A DNA stretch of 64,000 bases from Chromobacterium haemolyticum DSM 19808 (GCF_000711885.1 NZ_KL543995.1:182010-246009), one strand, 5' to 3'. Shown: positions 9,785 through 18,934, counted from the stretch's first letter. Notes: generated from the letters alone by a model not told the origin. Program-made: numbers and translations.

Positions 9785-12700
9785 ATGAACCAAGACAAGC
9801 TTTGCGTGGTGCCGCGCTTTGCGGCCCCGGTGTACAAATGGCAGGGCCATGCCGGCAAATTCCAGCAGACGCCGGAACAGGCCCAGGCCCAGCTGCTGGA
9901 CCTGGCGCGGCCGCTGCACGTGCTGCGCCAGCAGGACGCGGTGTTGCTGGAACCCGCCGGCGGTCTGGCCGGCAACGGCCAGGTGGATTGCCTGGGCATG
10001 GTGCCGGCGATGTTGCCGGAGTACTTCGGCGATCCGTCCTTCCTGCATGACTACGGCGTGCGCTTCGCCTACTACGCCGGCGCCATGGCCGGGGGCATCA
10101 ACTCCGAGGACATGGTGATCGCGCTGGGTTCGCGCCGCATCCTCAGCGCCTTCGGCGCCGGCGGCCTGACGCTGGATCGCATCGGCAGCGCCATCCGCCG
10201 CATCAAGCAGGCGCTGCCCAACGGCCCGTACGCCATCAATCTGCTGCACAACCCCAGCCAGCCGGACTGGGAGATGAACTGCGTCAAGCTCTTCATCGAG
10301 CAGGACGTCAAAGTGGTGGAGGCTTCGGCCTACGTCAACCTGTCCGCCGCCATCGTCTACTACCGGGTCAAGGGTCTGGAAGCCGGCGACAAGGGCGCGG
10401 TGATCCGCCGCAACCGCGTGATCGCCAAGGTGTCGCGCCGCGAAGTGGCGCAGCACTTCCTCAGCCCGGCGCCGGAAAAAATCGTGCGCAAGCTGCTGGC
10501 CGACGGCCTGATCAGCGAGCGCCAGGCGGAGCTGGCCAAGAAAGTGCCGATGGCCGACGACATCACCGTGGAGGCGGATTCCGGCGGCCACACCGACAAC
10601 GGCCTGCTCAGCTGCATCTTCCGCTCCATCGCGGAACTGCGCGACGAAATCTGCGCCGGCCAAGGCTACCCGTTCACGGTGCGCGTCGGCGCCGCCGGCG
10701 GCATCGGCAGCCCGCACGCCACGCTGGCGGCGTTCTCGCTGGGCGCGGCCTACGTGGTCACCGGCTCCATCAACCAGGCTTGCGTTGAAGCCGGCACCTC
10801 GGACCCGGTCAAGCAATTGCTGGGCAAGGCCAAGATCGCGGACATGGCGATGGCGCCGTCGGCCGACATGTTCGAACTGGGCGCCAAGGTGCAGGTGCTC
10901 AAGGGCGGCAGCATGTACGCGGTGCGCGCGCAGAAGCTGCACGGCTTGTACAAGCAGTACCCCGGCCTGGAGCACATCCCGGCTGCCGAAGTGGCCAGCC
11001 TGGAACAACAAGTGTTCCGCCAGCCGCTGGCCCAGGTGTGGGCCGACACCGAGGCTTTCTTCGCCGGCCGTGGCAATCAGGCGCTGATAGACGCCGCCAA
11101 CGCCAATCCCAAGAAAAAGATGGCGCTGCTGTTCCAGTGGTATCTGGGCCAATCCTCGCGCTGGGCGATCTCCGGCGTGGCCGAGCGCGCGGTCGATTAC
11201 CAGATCTGGTGCGGCGCGGCGATGGGCGCGGCCAACGAGTGGCTGCAGGGCAGCGAACTGGCGCCGGTGGCCAAGCGCAAGGTGGCCGACATCGCGGTGG
11301 AGCTGATGGCCGGCGCGGCGTATCTGAGCCGCGTGGCGGCCTTGCGTCAGCTGGGCGTTTTGACGCCGCCGCGGCTGGACCGTTACCGCCCGCTCAGCGC
11401 CCGCATGGCGGCGCTGGACGAAGACGACATCGGACCCGAACCCGAATTGAACGACATCCCTTCATCAACCGTAGCACCAACCGCAGCATCACAGGGCAAG
11501 CAAGAGGAGAGCAGGAATATGGAAGGCAATACCAAGCTGTCGCTGATCAAGTCCAAGGATTTTTACAAGCAATGCTGGGAGCTGCTGCCGGGCGGCACCC
11601 ATTACAACTTCGGCGACCCGGAACGGCCGCTGGTGGTGCCGTTCAACCGCGGCCGCAATTCCCGGGTATGGGACCTGGACGGCAACGAGCACCTGGACCT
11701 GTTCTGCAAATTCGGCGCGCTTTTCGTCGGCCACCACAACGAGGCCTATAACGAAGCGCTGATCCGCTACATGCAGAAAGTGACCTCGGTGGACACTTGC
11801 GACCTGGAGGTCGAAGTCTGCGAACTGATGGTCAAGCACATCCCTTGCGCCGAGATGATCCGCTTCTGCCTGAGCGGCACCGAGGCGGTGCAGAACGCGC
11901 TGCGCCTGGCGCGCGGCTTTACCGGCAAGCAGCGTTTCATCCGCTTCCACGGCCACTACCACGGCAACGCCGACAACATCATGGGCGGCCGCAAGCGCCA
12001 GGACCTGAGCTTCCCGGTGCCGGAAACCTTCAAGGGCGACCTGCTGGACACCCTGGGCCGCGCCGACGGCGCGCTGGAAGACCAGTCCTTCATGCTGCCG
12101 TGGAACGATATTCAGGTGCTGGAAGCCACCATCGAGCGTTACCACAATGAAATCGCCGCAGTGTTGATGGAGCCGATCTGCGTCAACGGCGGCGGCATCT
12201 TCCCGCGCGAAGGCTATCTGGAGCGCGCCAAGGAAATCTGCGAGAAGTACAACATCGTGCTGATCTTCGACGAGATCATCACCGGCGTGCGTCTGGGCCT
12301 GTCGGGCGCCCAGGGCATCCTCGGCGTCACCCCGCACTTGTCCACCTTCGGCAAGGCGCTGGGCGGCGGTTCGATGCCGATCTCCGCCATCGCCGGCCGT
12401 CGCGACATCATGGATCTTTACACCCGCGGCAAAGTGATTCACGCCGGCACCTTCAACGGCTACCCGTTGGGCCTGGCCGCGATCAAGAGCACTTTCGAAC
12501 TGATCGAACAAGACCCGGGCTGCTACGAGCGGATGGGCCGCTTCACCGAGCAGATCTCCGACACCTTCATCAAGGCCGCCCACGCCAACGATCTGCCGCT
12601 GGTGGTGCAGGGCATGCCCACCGCGCTGGTTTACCACTCGCAGGACACCATGGTGGACCGCTCCGAGGGCTATAGCGACAAGGTCAAGTTCTGCGACATC

Positions 12701-12877
12701 ATCATCCGCGAAATCTCCAAGCGCTACGGCATCCAGTTCTCGCCGCTGTCGCGGATCTACTCCAACTTGCTGATGAATCAGGACGACGTGCGCTTCTTCG
12801 AGGAACGCATCTTCGACGCCATGGCCAACGCCCGCAAAGTGATCGACATCGCCTTCAAGGAAGGAGAGGTGGCGTGA
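9785..12877 (+). CDS. PfaD-type enoyl reductase fused to class III aminotransferase
   Basis: 1030 residues. Residues 1 to about 545 are a PfaD-type FMN enoyl reductase of the nitronate-monooxygenase fold: FGAGGL, NLLHNPSQPDWE, the ADSGGHTDN phosphate-binding motif, and GAAGGIGSPHA. A low-complexity linker (546-578) joins it to a PLP fold-type I aminotransferase (579-1030) of the glutamate-1-semialdehyde aminomutase/class III group: FCLSGTEAVQNALRLARG, HGHYHGNAD, FDEIITGVRLG, and Lys857 in FGKALGGGSMP as Schiff-base lysine. The pairing implies that keto groups on the growing chain can be transaminated as well as reduced, as proposed for polyamine chains in zeamine- and fabclavine-type antibiotics. 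The aminotransferase half has its own ATG (11519) and Shine-Dalgarno, so a free aminotransferase may also be made. It overlaps the next gene by four bases. Confidence 0.9.
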   Translation: MNQDKLCVVPRFAAPVYKWQGHAGKFQQTPEQAQAQLLDLARPLHVLRQQDAVLLEPAGGLAGNGQVDCLGMVPAMLPEYFGDPSFLHDYGVRFAYYAGAMAGGINSEDMVIALGSRRILSAFGAGGLTLDRIGSAIRRIKQALPNGPYAINLLHNPSQPDWEMNCVKLFIEQDVKVVEASAYVNLSAAIVYYRVKGLEAGDKGAVIRRNRVIAKVSRREVAQHFLSPAPEKIVRKLLADGLISERQAELAKKVPMADDITVEADSGGHTDNGLLSCIFRSIAELRDEICAGQGYPFTVRVGAAGGIGSPHATLAAFSLGAAYVVTGSINQACVEAGTSDPVKQLLGKAKIADMAMAPSADMFELGAKVQVLKGGSMYAVRAQKLHGLYKQYPGLEHIPAAEVASLEQQVFRQPLAQVWADTEAFFAGRGNQALIDAANANPKKKMALLFQWYLGQSSRWAISGVAERAVDYQIWCGAAMGAANEWLQGSELAPVAKRKVADIAVELMAGAAYLSRVAALRQLGVLTPPRLDRYRPLSARMAALDEDDIGPEPELNDIPSSTVAPTAASQGKQEESRNMEGNTKLSLIKSKDFYKQCWELLPGGTHYNFGDPERPLVVPFNRGRNSRVWDLDGNEHLDLFCKFGALFVGHHNEAYNEALIRYMQKVTSVDTCDLEVEVCELMVKHIPCAEMIRFCLSGTEAVQNALRLARGFTGKQRFIRFHGHYHGNADNIMGGRKRQDLSFPVPETFKGDLLDTLGRADGALEDQSFMLPWNDIQVLEATIERYHNEIAAVLMEPICVNGGGIFPREGYLERAKEICEKYNIVLIFDEIITGVRLGLSGAQGILGVTPHLSTFGKALGGGSMPISAIAGRRDIMDLYTRGKVIHAGTFNGYPLGLAAIKSTFELIEQDPGCYERMGRFTEQISDTFIKAAHANDLPLVVQGMPTALVYHSQDTMVDRSEGYSDKVKFCDIIIREISKRYGIQFSPLSRIYSNLLMNQDDVRFFEERIFDAMANARKVIDIAFKEGEVA
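11504..11521 (+). promoter_or_regulatory. Internal ribosome binding site and ATG inside the fusion gene
   Basis: GAGGAG at 11504-11509 sits nine bases before ATG 11519, which is in frame with the fusion and begins MEGNTKLSL, a natural start for the aminotransferase domain. There is no stop codon between the two halves. Either this is a recent fusion of two genes or both forms are made. Confidence 0.55.
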
Positions 12878-13638
12878 CCCGGCAAGTCGCCGTCGTCACC
12901 GGCGCGGCAGGCGGCTTCGGCAGCGCCATCGTCAAGTCGCTGCTGGAAGTGGGCTACGCGGTAGCCGCCACGGATGTGGACGCGGCGGGGCTGGAGCAGC
13001 TGGGCCGGGAGCTGGGCTGCCCGGACAGCCTGCGCGGCTTCGTCATGGATGTGACGGATTCCGCCAGCGTGGACGCGGCCAGCGCCGCCATCGTCGAACG
13101 CATGGGGGCCAACATCACGGTGCTGGTCAACAACGCCGGCGTCATCGGCCGCGGCTACTGCACGGCGGAGAAGAGCGGCGAGCTGGCGCGACGGGTGTTC
13201 GACGTCAACCTCAACGGCGCTTTCAACGCCACCGCGGTGTTTTCCCGCCACATGGCGCGGCTGAAATACGGCCGCATCATCAACATCGCCTCGGTGGCCG
13301 GCATCTGGGGCGCGGCCGGCGGGTCGGCGTACGCGGCATCCAAGGCCGGCCTGATCAAGGCGTCGGAGTCTTGGGCGCGGGAGCTGGGGCCGCTGAACAT
13401 CTGCGTCACCGCGATCGCGCCGGGCATCTGCAAGACCAAGATGCTGGGTCAGTTCGTCGACCGTCAGATGGTGGAGCACTCCGACGAGACCATCGTCAAG
13501 TCCATCGTGCCGGTGGGGCGCTGGGGGCTGCCGGAGGACATCGCCGAAGTGGTCACCTTCCTGGCCACCTGCAAGACCAACTATCTGAACGCCACCGTTA
13601 TTCCCCTGGATGGAGGCATGAGGGTAGGCACCCTGTAA
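12874..13638 (+). CDS. SDR-family ketoreductase
   Basis: 254 residues from GTG 12874, which overlaps the previous stop as GTGA, with AAGGAG seven bases upstream. Classical short-chain dehydrogenase: N-terminal TGAAGGFG for NAD(P), NNAGV near 90, Ser and YxxxK in SAYAASKAG, then an APGICKTKM loop. It resembles FabG-type 3-oxoacyl reductases. Its position between the aminotransferase fusion and the thioester reductase suggests it reduces a keto or aldehyde group of the same chain; the exact step is inference. The stop codon TAA touches a MITE-like element. Confidence 0.85.
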   Translation: MTRQVAVVTGAAGGFGSAIVKSLLEVGYAVAATDVDAAGLEQLGRELGCPDSLRGFVMDVTDSASVDAASAAIVERMGANITVLVNNAGVIGRGYCTAEKSGELARRVFDVNLNGAFNATAVFSRHMARLKYGRIINIASVAGIWGAAGGSAYAASKAGLIKASESWARELGPLNICVTAIAPGICKTKMLGQFVDRQMVEHSDETIVKSIVPVGRWGLPEDIAEVVTFLATCKTNYLNATVIPLDGGMRVGTL

Positions 13639-13732
13639 GAACCTGTCCAAGGCTTGCCCCGCTTCGCCGATACGGCGTTGAAACCGGTTTCGCCTTGTAT
13701 CGCTCTAGCTCGCGAGACTTGGATCAGGTTCT
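13638..13732. mobile_element. GAGCCTGTTC-family MITE, copy 1 (95 bp, internally deleted)
   Basis: Starts AGAACCTGTCCAAG directly on the TAA stop of the SDR gene and ends CTTGGATCAGGTTCT. It keeps the CGCCTTGT..CGCTC..CTCGCGAG core seen in the full-length copies near 24.2, 34.2, 35.0 and 39.7 kb but lacks the middle 50 bp. Flanks are TAA on the left and TAC on the right. Beyond it, 13733-13795 holds a GC hairpin (GGGGGCCGGC / GCCGGGCCCC). Confidence 0.7.
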
Positions 13733-13795
13733 ACAACATCGCGAGACGCAGAACCGGGGGCCGGCTATGCCGGGCCCCGGCTGGAATCAACCAAA

Positions 13796-13870
13796 GGGGA
13801 CCTCGAAAAGCCGTAGCGAGCACGGAGCAACGCAGCTTTCGGGCCACGCGGTAGGTTTTTCGAGGTCCCC
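13796..13870. mobile_element. GGGGACCTCGAAAA-family inverted-repeat element, short copy (75 bp)
   Basis: Ends are GGGGACCTCGAAAA and TTTTTCGAGGTCCCC, perfect inverted repeats over most of their length, with GGAGCAACGCAGCTTTC inside. It is flanked on both sides by CAAA (13792-13795 and 13871-13874), a likely four-base target duplication. A longer relative lies at 15183-15355. It ends 18 bases before the next start codon. Confidence 0.7.
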
Positions 13871-13888
13871 CAAATCAGAGGTGAAGTC

Positions 13889-15145
13889 ATGGATTACCGA
13901 GCCAAGACCAGCGTCAAGAACATCGTGCTGACCGGCCCCACCGGCGTGCTGGGGGGCCGTTTGCTGCAGGAAATACTGGCCACCACCGACGCCAACGTCT
14001 ATTGCGTGGTGCGGGCCGAGAACAAGGACGCCGCGCGCGCCCGCATCGAAGACGTGCTGTATTGCTACGATGAAGGCCGCAAGCTGTCCACCGAGGCCTG
14101 GCGCATCATTCCGGTGCTGGGCGACATCAGCCAGCCCATGCTGGGCCTGGACGCCAGCGCCTACCGCGACCTGGCCCACCTGGCGGACCTGGTGCTGCAT
14201 TGCGCCGCCAACGTCAGCCTGGTGGCCTCCTACAACAAGATCGCCCCGGTCAACGTGGGCGGCACCGCCAACCTGATCGAACTGTGCCTGGCCGGCAAGG
14301 CTCCGCTGGTGTTCACCTCCAGCTTCAGCATGGTGGGCGACAAGCTGTATCAGCCGGACTTCGTGCTGCGCGAAACCGATCTGGACGTGGGCCAGGGCTT
14401 CGTCAACATGGATTACGAGCGCTCCAAGTTCACCGCCGAGCGCATGGTGCACGAAGCCGGCGAGCGGGGCCTGAACTGGGTCATCGTGCGTCCGGGCAAT
14501 ATCTGGGGCGACAGCCGGACCGGCTGCTACCCGCTGAAGCAGACCAAGGTCAAGGGCATTTACTACGAGATGCTCAAATCGCTGGTGGAAACCGGGCTCA
14601 CCTTCGCCTCCGACGAAGCCTTCGATATCTCGCCGGTGGACTACGTGGCCCAGGCCACGCTGTTCGCGGCGATGAATCTGCAATCCAGCAATCGCCGCAC
14701 CTACAACCTGACCAATCCGCGCCCGATCAGCTACGACGGTATCGTCGCCCGCCTGCGCGGCTACGGCTACATCCTGCGCGACGTGCCGTCCAAGGAGTAC
14801 TTCGAAGCGCTGCAGGAAGGCCGCATACACCGCGGCGGCGCCGGCTACCGTTCCACCTTCACCGATCTGATGGCCATCTTCTACGACGGCAGCGATTGCA
14901 AGGAACACGCCAAGTACGACACCAGCGAGATCCAGGAACTGCTGGCCAATACCGACATCCGCTGCCCGGACTCGGACCAGGCACTGTTTGGGCGCTATCT
15001 GGACTACGCGTGCAAGGTGGGCTTCCTCAACGCCCCGTCGGCGCAAACCCCGCTGGCGGAAATCAAGCGTCACACCAGCATGGCCGGCGGCTATATGGAG
15101 AGCCTGTACGACGCCGACCTGAGCGACGCGGCGGCGGTGCGCTGA
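13889..15145 (+). CDS. Thioester reductase (SDR-e family release enzyme)
   Basis: 418 residues from ATG 13889, preceded by GAGGTGAAG. It has the extended-SDR nucleotide site LTGPTGVLGG, the catalytic Tyr176/Lys180 pair in NMDYERSKF, and a WGDSRTG loop. This is the fold of the terminal reductase domains of NRPS/PKS enzymes and of stand-alone thioester reductases. Expected role: NAD(P)H-dependent release of the carrier-bound chain as an aldehyde, which the aminotransferase could convert to a terminal amine. Stand-alone thioester reductases are part of the zeamine and fabclavine loci, which supports the pathway call. The next gene starts one base after the stop. Confidence 0.85.
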   Translation: MDYRAKTSVKNIVLTGPTGVLGGRLLQEILATTDANVYCVVRAENKDAARARIEDVLYCYDEGRKLSTEAWRIIPVLGDISQPMLGLDASAYRDLAHLADLVLHCAANVSLVASYNKIAPVNVGGTANLIELCLAGKAPLVFTSSFSMVGDKLYQPDFVLRETDLDVGQGFVNMDYERSKFTAERMVHEAGERGLNWVIVRPGNIWGDSRTGCYPLKQTKVKGIYYEMLKSLVETGLTFASDEAFDISPVDYVAQATLFAAMNLQSSNRRTYNLTNPRPISYDGIVARLRGYGYILRDVPSKEYFEALQEGRIHRGGAGYRSTFTDLMAIFYDGSDCKEHAKYDTSEIQELLANTDIRCPDSDQALFGRYLDYACKVGFLNAPSAQTPLAEIKRHTSMAGGYMESLYDADLSDAAAVR

Positions 15146-15146
15146 G

Positions 15147-16019
15147 ATGCTGGCCGACGAGGAAGCGCTGATTGAAGCGCCGGGGGAGCTCGAAAAACCG
15201 TCGCGAGCGGTTCGAGAGCAAGACGCACCGCGCGCAGCGACCGAGATAGTACAAGGAGTACAGCGAGGGAGCCTGTGGCTGAACGAGGCTGTCGCCTCGC
15301 ACGCCAACGGAGCAACGCAGCTATCGGACCGCGCAGCAGGTTTTTCGAGGTCCCCACCGGCCGCGGAACTGCTGCTGGACTACCAGGTGCTAAGCAACGG
15401 CGAGCCGATAGGCCGGCTGCGCACCGAGCGCCGCCGCGGCTGGCTGGACGATCTGCCGGTGCTGCAGGTCAGCAACCGCATGGACCTGCGCTGCAGCGGC
15501 CTGTGGTTCGACTACTCGCTGCAATCGGACGAGAGCATGGACTTCGGCGCCGACGGCCTGTGCCGTTACGCCGGCGTCTCCGACGAGGACGGCGACAAGA
15601 CCGTGATCAAGGGCCGGCTGCGTCAGGGCGTGCTGACCCTGCGCCTGCACGACGGTCAGCTGGAAGTGCGCCGCTTCAAGCTGGGCGATTTCGACGCCAG
15701 CAGCGAAGACGCCGCCGAGCGCTTTCTCGTCGGCGGTGGGTCCGAGGCCACGCTGCGGGTGCTGGATCTGGAGCACTTCGACATCGACGAAGTCCGCTAT
15801 CAGCGGCTGCCGGACGAAACGCTGGACCTGCTGGGCCAGCCGCGGCGGACGAGGGTGGTGGCCTATCAATCCAAACGGCGCAAGATCAGCGGCACCGGCT
15901 GGTATCTGTCCGACGACGGCGGCGAAGTGCTGGTGCGCCAAAGCAGCCGCGAACGCGGCGACCACAACGAAGTGATATTGACCCATTGGGAAAGCAAACC
16001 ATGCCAAATCAAGACTTAG
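15147..16019 (+). CDS. Unknown beta-rich protein carrying an in-frame repeat insertion
   Basis: 290 residues. From about residue 71 (LLLDYQVLSNGEPIGRL) onward it looks like a small beta-barrel protein with alternating polar and hydrophobic strands, many Arg and Asp, and no signal peptide; I cannot name the family with certainty. Residues 13-70 are the translation of a 173-bp inverted-repeat element (15183-15355). Removing the element and one copy of a four-base duplication restores a continuous frame, with residues 1-12 joined directly to AAELLLDYQ. The protein may thus carry 59 extra residues, or translation may start later. It overlaps the next gene by 19 bases, so it is co-translated within the biosynthetic operon. 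Confidence 0.65.
   Translation: MLADEEALIEAPGELEKPSRAVREQDAPRAATEIVQGVQRGSLWLNEAVASHANGATQLSDRAAGFSRSPPAAELLLDYQVLSNGEPIGRLRTERRRGWLDDLPVLQVSNRMDLRCSGLWFDYSLQSDESMDFGADGLCRYAGVSDEDGDKTVIKGRLRQGVLTLRLHDGQLEVRRFKLGDFDASSEDAAERFLVGGGSEATLRVLDLEHFDIDEVRYQRLPDETLDLLGQPRRTRVVAYQSKRRKISGTGWYLSDDGGEVLVRQSSRERGDHNEVILTHWESKPCQIKT
15183..15355. mobile_element. GGGGACCTCGAAAA-family element, long copy inside a gene (173 bp)
   Basis: Ends GGGGAGCTCGAAAAACCG and GGTTTTTCGAGGTCCCC are inverted repeats matching the 75-bp element at 13796. GGAGCAACGCAGCTATC is also shared. Flanks are GCCG and ACCG, three of four bases equal. 173 plus 4 is 177, exactly 59 codons, so the insertion keeps the reading frame, and no stop occurs in it. 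Confidence 0.75.
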
Positions 16020-16780
16020 CCGTCACCCTGGTGCAAAGCGACATCGCTTGGGAGTCGGTGGATCAGAACCTGCAGCGGATGGAGCGCCACCTGAGCGCGG
16101 TGAACGACAGCCAGTTGATCGTGCTGCCGGAAATGTTCACCACCGGCTTTAGCATGCGGCCGGAAAAGATAGCCGAAACCATGGACGGCAAGGCGGTGCA
16201 ATGGCTGCGCGACACCGCGCGCGCCAAACGCGCCGACCTAGTGGGCAGCGTGGCGATAGAAGACCAGGGCCGCTACTACAACCGCCTGTTGTGGGCCAAG
16301 GCAGACGGCAGCCTGTTCAGCTACGACAAGAAGCATCTGTTCAGCTTCGCCGGCGAGCACGAGCACTACACCCCCGGCGACGCGCCGCTGATCGTCAAGG
16401 TGGACGGCTGGTCCGTGGCCGCCTTCGTCTGCTACGACCTGCGTTTCCCGGTCTGGTCGCGCAACAACAAGAGCCAATACGACCTGGCGCTCTACATCGC
16501 CAGCTGGCCGGAACGCCGGGCCAAGCACTGGCAAACGCTGCTGCCGGCGCGGGCGATAGAAAACCAGGCCTTCGTCATCGGCGTCAACCGCGTGGGCGTG
16601 GACGGCAACGACATCCGCTACAGCGGCGACTCCATGCTGATAGACCCGCTGGGCGACACCCTCTACCACGGCCGCCAGCTGGAAAGCGTGTATCAGGCCA
16701 AGCTGTCGCGCGCGCAGCTGGACGATGTGCGCGCTCAGTTTCCTTTCCTGAAGGATGCGGACCGTTATCAACTCGTTTGA
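16001..16780 (+). CDS. Nitrilase-superfamily amidase (YafV/Nit2-like)
   Basis: 259 residues from ATG 16001, overlapping the previous gene. The carbon-nitrogen hydrolase catalytic triad is intact: Glu44 (LPEMF), Lys110 (YDKKHLF) and Cys144 (VCYDLRFP). It is most like the omega-amidase group. In a housekeeping setting it would hydrolyse alpha-keto acid amides; here it lies inside the biosynthetic operon, so it may trim an amide on the product or recycle the amide form of the amino donor. That specific role is inference. It is followed by 94 bases before the exporter genes, with no strong terminator. Confidence 0.85.
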   Translation: MPNQDLAVTLVQSDIAWESVDQNLQRMERHLSAVNDSQLIVLPEMFTTGFSMRPEKIAETMDGKAVQWLRDTARAKRADLVGSVAIEDQGRYYNRLLWAKADGSLFSYDKKHLFSFAGEHEHYTPGDAPLIVKVDGWSVAAFVCYDLRFPVWSRNNKSQYDLALYIASWPERRAKHWQTLLPARAIENQAFVIGVNRVGVDGNDIRYSGDSMLIDPLGDTLYHGRQLESVYQAKLSRAQLDDVRAQFPFLKDADRYQLV

Positions 16781-16874
16781 CAGGGCGGCGGCAGTGAAAA
16801 GAGGCGGATAAGCCCTGCGGCTGCGCGGGGTTTTCTGCTGCTTAGGTTCTCCTTCGGCTCCTACGGAAAGTGAA

Positions 16875-17822
16875 ATGCACCAAGCCACAACAAGAGAAAA
16901 AGTCATCGAATTCCAATCGGTGACCAAGCGCTTCAACGACTACACCGCGGTCAACGACGTGTCGCTGGACATCTACCGCGGCGAATTCGTCGCCCTGCTG
17001 GGCCCCAACGGCGCCGGCAAGACCACGTTGGTGGAAATGCTGGAGGGGCTGAAGCAACCGGAGGCCGGCTCCATCCGCATCCTGGGCCGCAGCTGGCAGC
17101 AGGACGAAAGCTATCTGCGCCACCGGCTGGCCGGGGTGCTGCAGGAGTCCTTGTTCATCAACAAGCTGCGGGTGGACGAAACCGTCAACCTGTTCGCCAG
17201 CTTCTACGGCCGGCCGCGCAGCCGCGCCTACGAGGTGCTGGAACTGGTGGAGCTGATCCCCAAGCGCAAGGTCATGGTGGAAGGGTTGTCCGGCGGCCAG
17301 CGTCAGCGGCTGGCCCTGGCCATCTCCATTCTCAATCAGCCGGAAATCCTGATTCTGGACGAACCCACCACCGGCCTGGACCCGCAAGTGCGGCGCGGCA
17401 CCTGGGATATCCTGCGCAAGCTCAACAAGGAGCTGGGCTCCACCATGTTGCTGACCACCCACTACATGGAAGAAGCCGAATACCTGTGCGACCGCATCTG
17501 CATCATGCATCAGGGCCGCATCCTGACCCAGGGCACGCTGGACGAACTGCTGGCGGCGCACGAGCCGGGCGAAGTGGTGGAATACCGGGTGAAGAGCGGC
17601 GCCGGCGGCGCCGAACCCAAGCACAAGGACAACATCATCAGCTACAGCTACGACCAGGCATCCGCCAAGGCGCGGCTGCTGGTGCGCAACGGCTCCGCCT
17701 TCCTGTTCCGCCTGTCCGAGTTCATCCGCGAACAACAAATCGACATCGACGAAATCATCGTGCGCAAAAAAACGCTGGATGATTTATTCCTGTCACTGGC
17801 CGGCCGAGGTTTCCATGAATAA
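16875..17822 (+). CDS. ABC transporter ATP-binding subunit (DrrA/CcmA type)
   Basis: 315 residues. It has Walker A GPNGAGKTT, signature LSGGQRQRLA, Walker B ILILDEPTTGLD and the H-loop TTHYMEEAE. The C-terminal region is of the drug-exporter (DrrA) type. It pairs with the ABC-2 permease that overlaps it by eight bases. Placed behind the biosynthetic genes, it most likely exports the product and gives self-resistance. Confidence 0.92.
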   Translation: MHQATTREKVIEFQSVTKRFNDYTAVNDVSLDIYRGEFVALLGPNGAGKTTLVEMLEGLKQPEAGSIRILGRSWQQDESYLRHRLAGVLQESLFINKLRVDETVNLFASFYGRPRSRAYEVLELVELIPKRKVMVEGLSGGQRQRLALAISILNQPEILILDEPTTGLDPQVRRGTWDILRKLNKELGSTMLLTTHYMEEAEYLCDRICIMHQGRILTQGTLDELLAAHEPGEVVEYRVKSGAGGAEPKHKDNIISYSYDQASAKARLLVRNGSAFLFRLSEFIREQQIDIDEIIVRKKTLDDLFLSLAGRGFHE

Positions 17823-18924
17823 CGCCTTGCTCAATCTGATCATCACCCAATTCCGCCAATACCTGCGCGAGCCGCAAATCCTGTTCTGGTCCTTTGGCTT
17901 CCCGCTGCTGCTGGTGTGGTTGCTGGGCGTGTCCTTCTCCGGCGGCGAAATCAAGGAACGGACCATAGGCGTGGTGCTGCCGGCCAATGTGCAGGAACAG
18001 GCCGCGGTGCGCGCCTGGATCAGCAAGGTGGAAGCCCGCAACCAGCCGCTGTCCAGCGTCATCAACGCCGACGAGATCAAGCGCGGCCACCTGATCCGCA
18101 TGAAATACCGCTTCCAGTACTACCCGGACCGGGAATCGGTGCTGCGCGGCCTCAAGCGAGGCGACGTGCAAGTGTTCATGGAACCCAGCGCCGACAGCGG
18201 CAAACGCATCTACTACCTGGACCCGCAGAACAACGAGGCGCTGCTGACTTACTTCTTCCTCGGCGACGACTCGGACGCGCTAAGCCAGGCGGTGGACAAG
18301 AATATGTCGGTGCTGGACAGCCCCGGCCTGCGCTATATCGACTTCCTGGTGCCCGGCCTGGTGGCGATGGCGGTGATGGAAACCTGCCTGATCGCCGTCG
18401 GCTGGTCGCTGATCGAAAAGCGCGCCACCCGCGTCACCCGGCAGATGCGCATCACCCCGATGCGCAAGACCGATTTTCTGCTGGCCCATGTGCTGGCCTG
18501 CCTGGTGTTCAGCCTGCTGGAGACCCTGGTGCTGTATCTGTTCGCCAGCAGTTATTTCGACGTGCACGCCCAGGGCGGGGCGCTGCCCTTCATCGTGCTG
18601 CTGCTGGCCGGCAATGTCTGCTTCGCCGGCATCGCCATACTGGCCGCCTCGCGCGCCACCAAGGCGCAGACCGCCAACGGCCTGCTGGAGATGACCATTC
18701 TGTTCCTAGTGATCTTTTCCGGCATCTTCTTCAGCTACAAGCACTTCCCGGACTGGATGGTGTCGGTGATCGAGGTGCTGCCGCTGACCATACTCGCCGA
18801 CGGCATGCGCATGATTTTCGTCGAGGGGGCCGGGGTGCTGGAAATCGCCCGTTCGGCGGTGGTGCTCACGCTGATCGGCATTGCCGGCTTCGTCAGCGGC
18901 GCGCGGGTGTTCCGCTGGTACTAG
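17815..18924 (+). CDS. ABC-2 type permease (exporter)
   Basis: 369 residues from ATG 17815, inside the end of the ATPase gene. One N-terminal membrane helix (QILFWSFGFPLLLVWLLG), a roughly 150-residue extracytoplasmic domain, then about five helices (FLVPGLVAMAVMET onward), the usual layout of DrrB/YhfH-type ABC-2 permeases. A hairpin with a short T-run follows, so the exporter closes a transcription unit and the acylase gene downstream has a separate leader. Confidence 0.9.
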   Translation: MNNALLNLIITQFRQYLREPQILFWSFGFPLLLVWLLGVSFSGGEIKERTIGVVLPANVQEQAAVRAWISKVEARNQPLSSVINADEIKRGHLIRMKYRFQYYPDRESVLRGLKRGDVQVFMEPSADSGKRIYYLDPQNNEALLTYFFLGDDSDALSQAVDKNMSVLDSPGLRYIDFLVPGLVAMAVMETCLIAVGWSLIEKRATRVTRQMRITPMRKTDFLLAHVLACLVFSLLETLVLYLFASSYFDVHAQGGALPFIVLLLAGNVCFAGIAILAASRATKAQTANGLLEMTILFLVIFSGIFFSYKHFPDWMVSVIEVLPLTILADGMRMIFVEGAGVLEIARSAVVLTLIGIAGFVSGARVFRWY

Positions 18925-18934
18925 GGGCATGAGG

